Shown in pieces: positions 15,051 through 16,110 of a stretch of DNA of 16,110 nucleotides (the stretch's first letter is position 1; each line of letters begins with the position of its first letter). Source of the stretch: JBHELB01 sp041859045 (GTDB lineage: Bacteria; Hydrogenedentota; Hydrogenedentia; Hydrogenedentales; SLHB01). The DNA lies in assembly GCA_041859045.1 (NCBI GenBank), contig JBHELB010000058.1, positions 1-16,110 on the forward strand, written 5' to 3'. A program made the position numbers and the translations under genes. The notes under the pieces were generated by a model. The model searched no databases, had not been told where the DNA came from, and saw only the letters and a list, made by a program, of their open reading frames with translations.

Positions 15051-16034
15051 ATGGGCCGGGTGTCTTTGCCGCGTACGGCGCGGGACTATGACTCGCTGCT
15101 TCGCGAGGTGACCGCGCGGATTCCGCAACTTACGGACCGGTGGACAGACTTCAATCCCACGGACCCGGGGATGGTGTTGCTGGAGCTCTTCTGCGCGGTC
15201 GCGGACTTGCTCTTCCACACCCTCGACGCGCAGACCGCGGAAGCGTTCTTGCCCACGGCGCAGCAGCGGCAGAACGTCATTAACCTGTGTAAACTCATCG
15301 GGTACCGGCTGGACGGTCCGCTCGCCGCGACCACCGAACTGCGTTTCTCGTTGCCGTTTGCGCTGGACGAGGACTTCACTGTCCCGGCAGGAACGGCGTG
15401 CCGCGCGCGATTAGCGACCGGAGACGTCTGGTTCGAGACCTCGGAGAACGCCGTCGTCCCGCGCGGACAGGTCACCGTCACGGCGAGTGCGCGGCAAGGC
15501 CGCCGCAAGCATGAAACGTTTACGCTTCCCACTACGCCGAAGCTCAACAGCAAGAATGCCGCAGACGCCTCGGTGCGGCTGTCCGTGGACGGCGTCGCGT
15601 GGAGCGAAGTCGCAGACTTCCAGGAAAGCGCGCCAGACTCGTTGCATTTCGCGTTAAACACGGACGCAGATGGCGTCATCACCATCGCGTTTGGCGACGG
15701 CGTATCCGGTCGTCTGCCCGGCGCCGGGTCGGTCATTGCCGTGGACTACCTCGAAACCCTCGGCGCGGTGGGCAATATTGGGGCCGGACTCGTCACCGAC
15801 CTCGTTACGCCCCTGTATCTATCCGCCCAGCGTGTTGCACTATCCGTGACCAACCCGCGTCCCGCGACCGGCGGAGCGGACCCCGAGACGCTAGACCACG
15901 CCCGTAACCAGGCCCCGGCGGAGTTGCGTTCTCTATGGAAGGCGGTGACCAAGACAGACTACCTCGCCCCTCAAGGATCCCCAGTTTTTGTTGGGCGCAT
16001 GAATAAAGGGCGTACGTGGCCCGACTCCGTCTAG
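15051..16034 (+). CDS. Baseplate J/gp6-like protein, truncated 3' end
   Basis: A baseplate-wedge protein of the J/gp6 type. The N-terminal part shows PRTARDYDSLLREVTARIPQ, TDFNPTDPGMVLLELFCAVA and AFLPTAQQRQNVINLCKLIG, then the middle region ITIAFGDGVSGRLPGAGSVI and ATGGADPETLDHARNQAPAE. At about 15968, after LWKAVTKTDYLA, the family sequence stops and a short unrelated tail (PQGSPVFVGRMNKG) leads to TAG. Intact J-type proteins in such systems are longer, so this 327-residue frame is probably interrupted by an inserted element. ATG 15051 is preferred, with GAGGT seven bases upstream; GTG 15042 is possible. With gp25 it forms the wedge that holds the sheath. Confidence 0.85.
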   Translation: MGRVSLPRTARDYDSLLREVTARIPQLTDRWTDFNPTDPGMVLLELFCAVADLLFHTLDAQTAEAFLPTAQQRQNVINLCKLIGYRLDGPLAATTELRFSLPFALDEDFTVPAGTACRARLATGDVWFETSENAVVPRGQVTVTASARQGRRKHETFTLPTTPKLNSKNAADASVRLSVDGVAWSEVADFQESAPDSLHFALNTDADGVITIAFGDGVSGRLPGAGSVIAVDYLETLGAVGNIGAGLVTDLVTPLYLSAQRVALSVTNPRPATGGADPETLDHARNQAPAELRSLWKAVTKTDYLAPQGSPVFVGRMNKGRTWPDSV

Positions 16035-16110
16035 AATGGCCTCAAGTTGACAAGAATGGGGTCCACCCGGAGGGAAAAGCCATGTACGCCCCGAGTAAGA
16101 TTGTGTCCTG
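15969..16110 (+). mobile_element. Probable left end of an inserted mobile element (unverified)
   Basis: From about 15969 the sequence no longer encodes J. It is followed by a non-coding stretch and a new gene with an optimal ribosome binding site, a layout like the left end of an insertion sequence. No terminal inverted repeat or target duplication can be shown, because the other end is outside the window. Confidence 0.45.
16082..16110 (+). CDS. Start of an unidentified gene running off the window (possible transposase)
   Basis: ATG 16082 is preceded by GGAGGG (16069-16074) at seven bases, the best-formed ribosome binding site in the window. The nine complete codons read MYAPSKIVS. This is too short to name. 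Its position just after the break in the J gene suggests a transposase, but that is inference. Confidence 0.5.

Noticed and set aside
16047..16052. Perfect TTGACA as a -35 box for the last gene
   Set aside because: A -10 box at normal spacing would fall on the ribosome binding site, and no -10-like sequence is there.
1..16110. tRNA or rRNA genes
   Set aside because: No cloverleaf-like GTTCRANNC arm with a matching acceptor stem and no rRNA-like stretch were noticed on reading; a dedicated scan was not possible.

Overview
The window is GC-rich bacterial DNA with two unrelated parts. The left part (1 to about 3990) is a carbohydrate-degradation locus: a complete GH78 alpha-L-rhamnosidase without a signal peptide, then a convergent minus-strand gene that keeps only its C-terminal part. 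The right part (about 3990 to 15968) is the baseplate half of a contractile phage-tail-like machine (contractile injection system, tailocin or defective prophage), all on the plus strand. Rhamnosidase and sugar-binding-like genes together with a tail module suggest an uncultured environmental bacterium such as Hydrogenedentota, Planctomycetota or a relative. That is an impression from protein style; no rRNA or marker gene supports it.

The tail genes run in this order: tape measure (5'-truncated), CIS-tube/gp53-like protein, a remnant of a short gene, gpD/gp27-like hub, small one-TM protein, gpV/gp5-like spike, small one-TM coiled-coil protein, PAAR tip, mini-fibre with an Ig-like domain and H-x-H motifs, von Willebrand A protein, a coiled-coil protein with LPDG-type repeats, gp25-like wedge protein, and baseplate J/gp6-like protein. 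Many genes overlap or nearly touch, so this was one transcription unit. In such machines gpD and the spike form the hub, PAAR sharpens the spike, gp25 and J form the wedges, and the tape measure sets tail length. No sheath, tube, terminase, capsid or lysis gene lies in the window.

The machine looks interrupted. At about 3985-4000 the tape measure reads directly into the antisense of the truncated left gene, which marks a rearrangement or an assembly chimera. Between the tube-like gene and gpD a minus-strand GIY-YIG nuclease gene sits where a short LysM/tail-X-like gene appears cut after a few codons. Between gp25 and J, normally neighbours, sits a defence or addiction cassette: HicB-HicA with its own promoter, plus a minus-strand MNT nucleotidyltransferase. 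Both cassettes have the same 14-bp sequence at their right edge. At about 15968 J loses its family sequence and a new gene with a strong ribosome binding site starts at 16082, probably a mobile element.

The most interesting material is the vWA plus LPDG-repeat pair in the baseplate operon, the Cys/His-rich insert in the spike, the two membrane proteins beside the spike, and the cassettes with their shared boundary motif.
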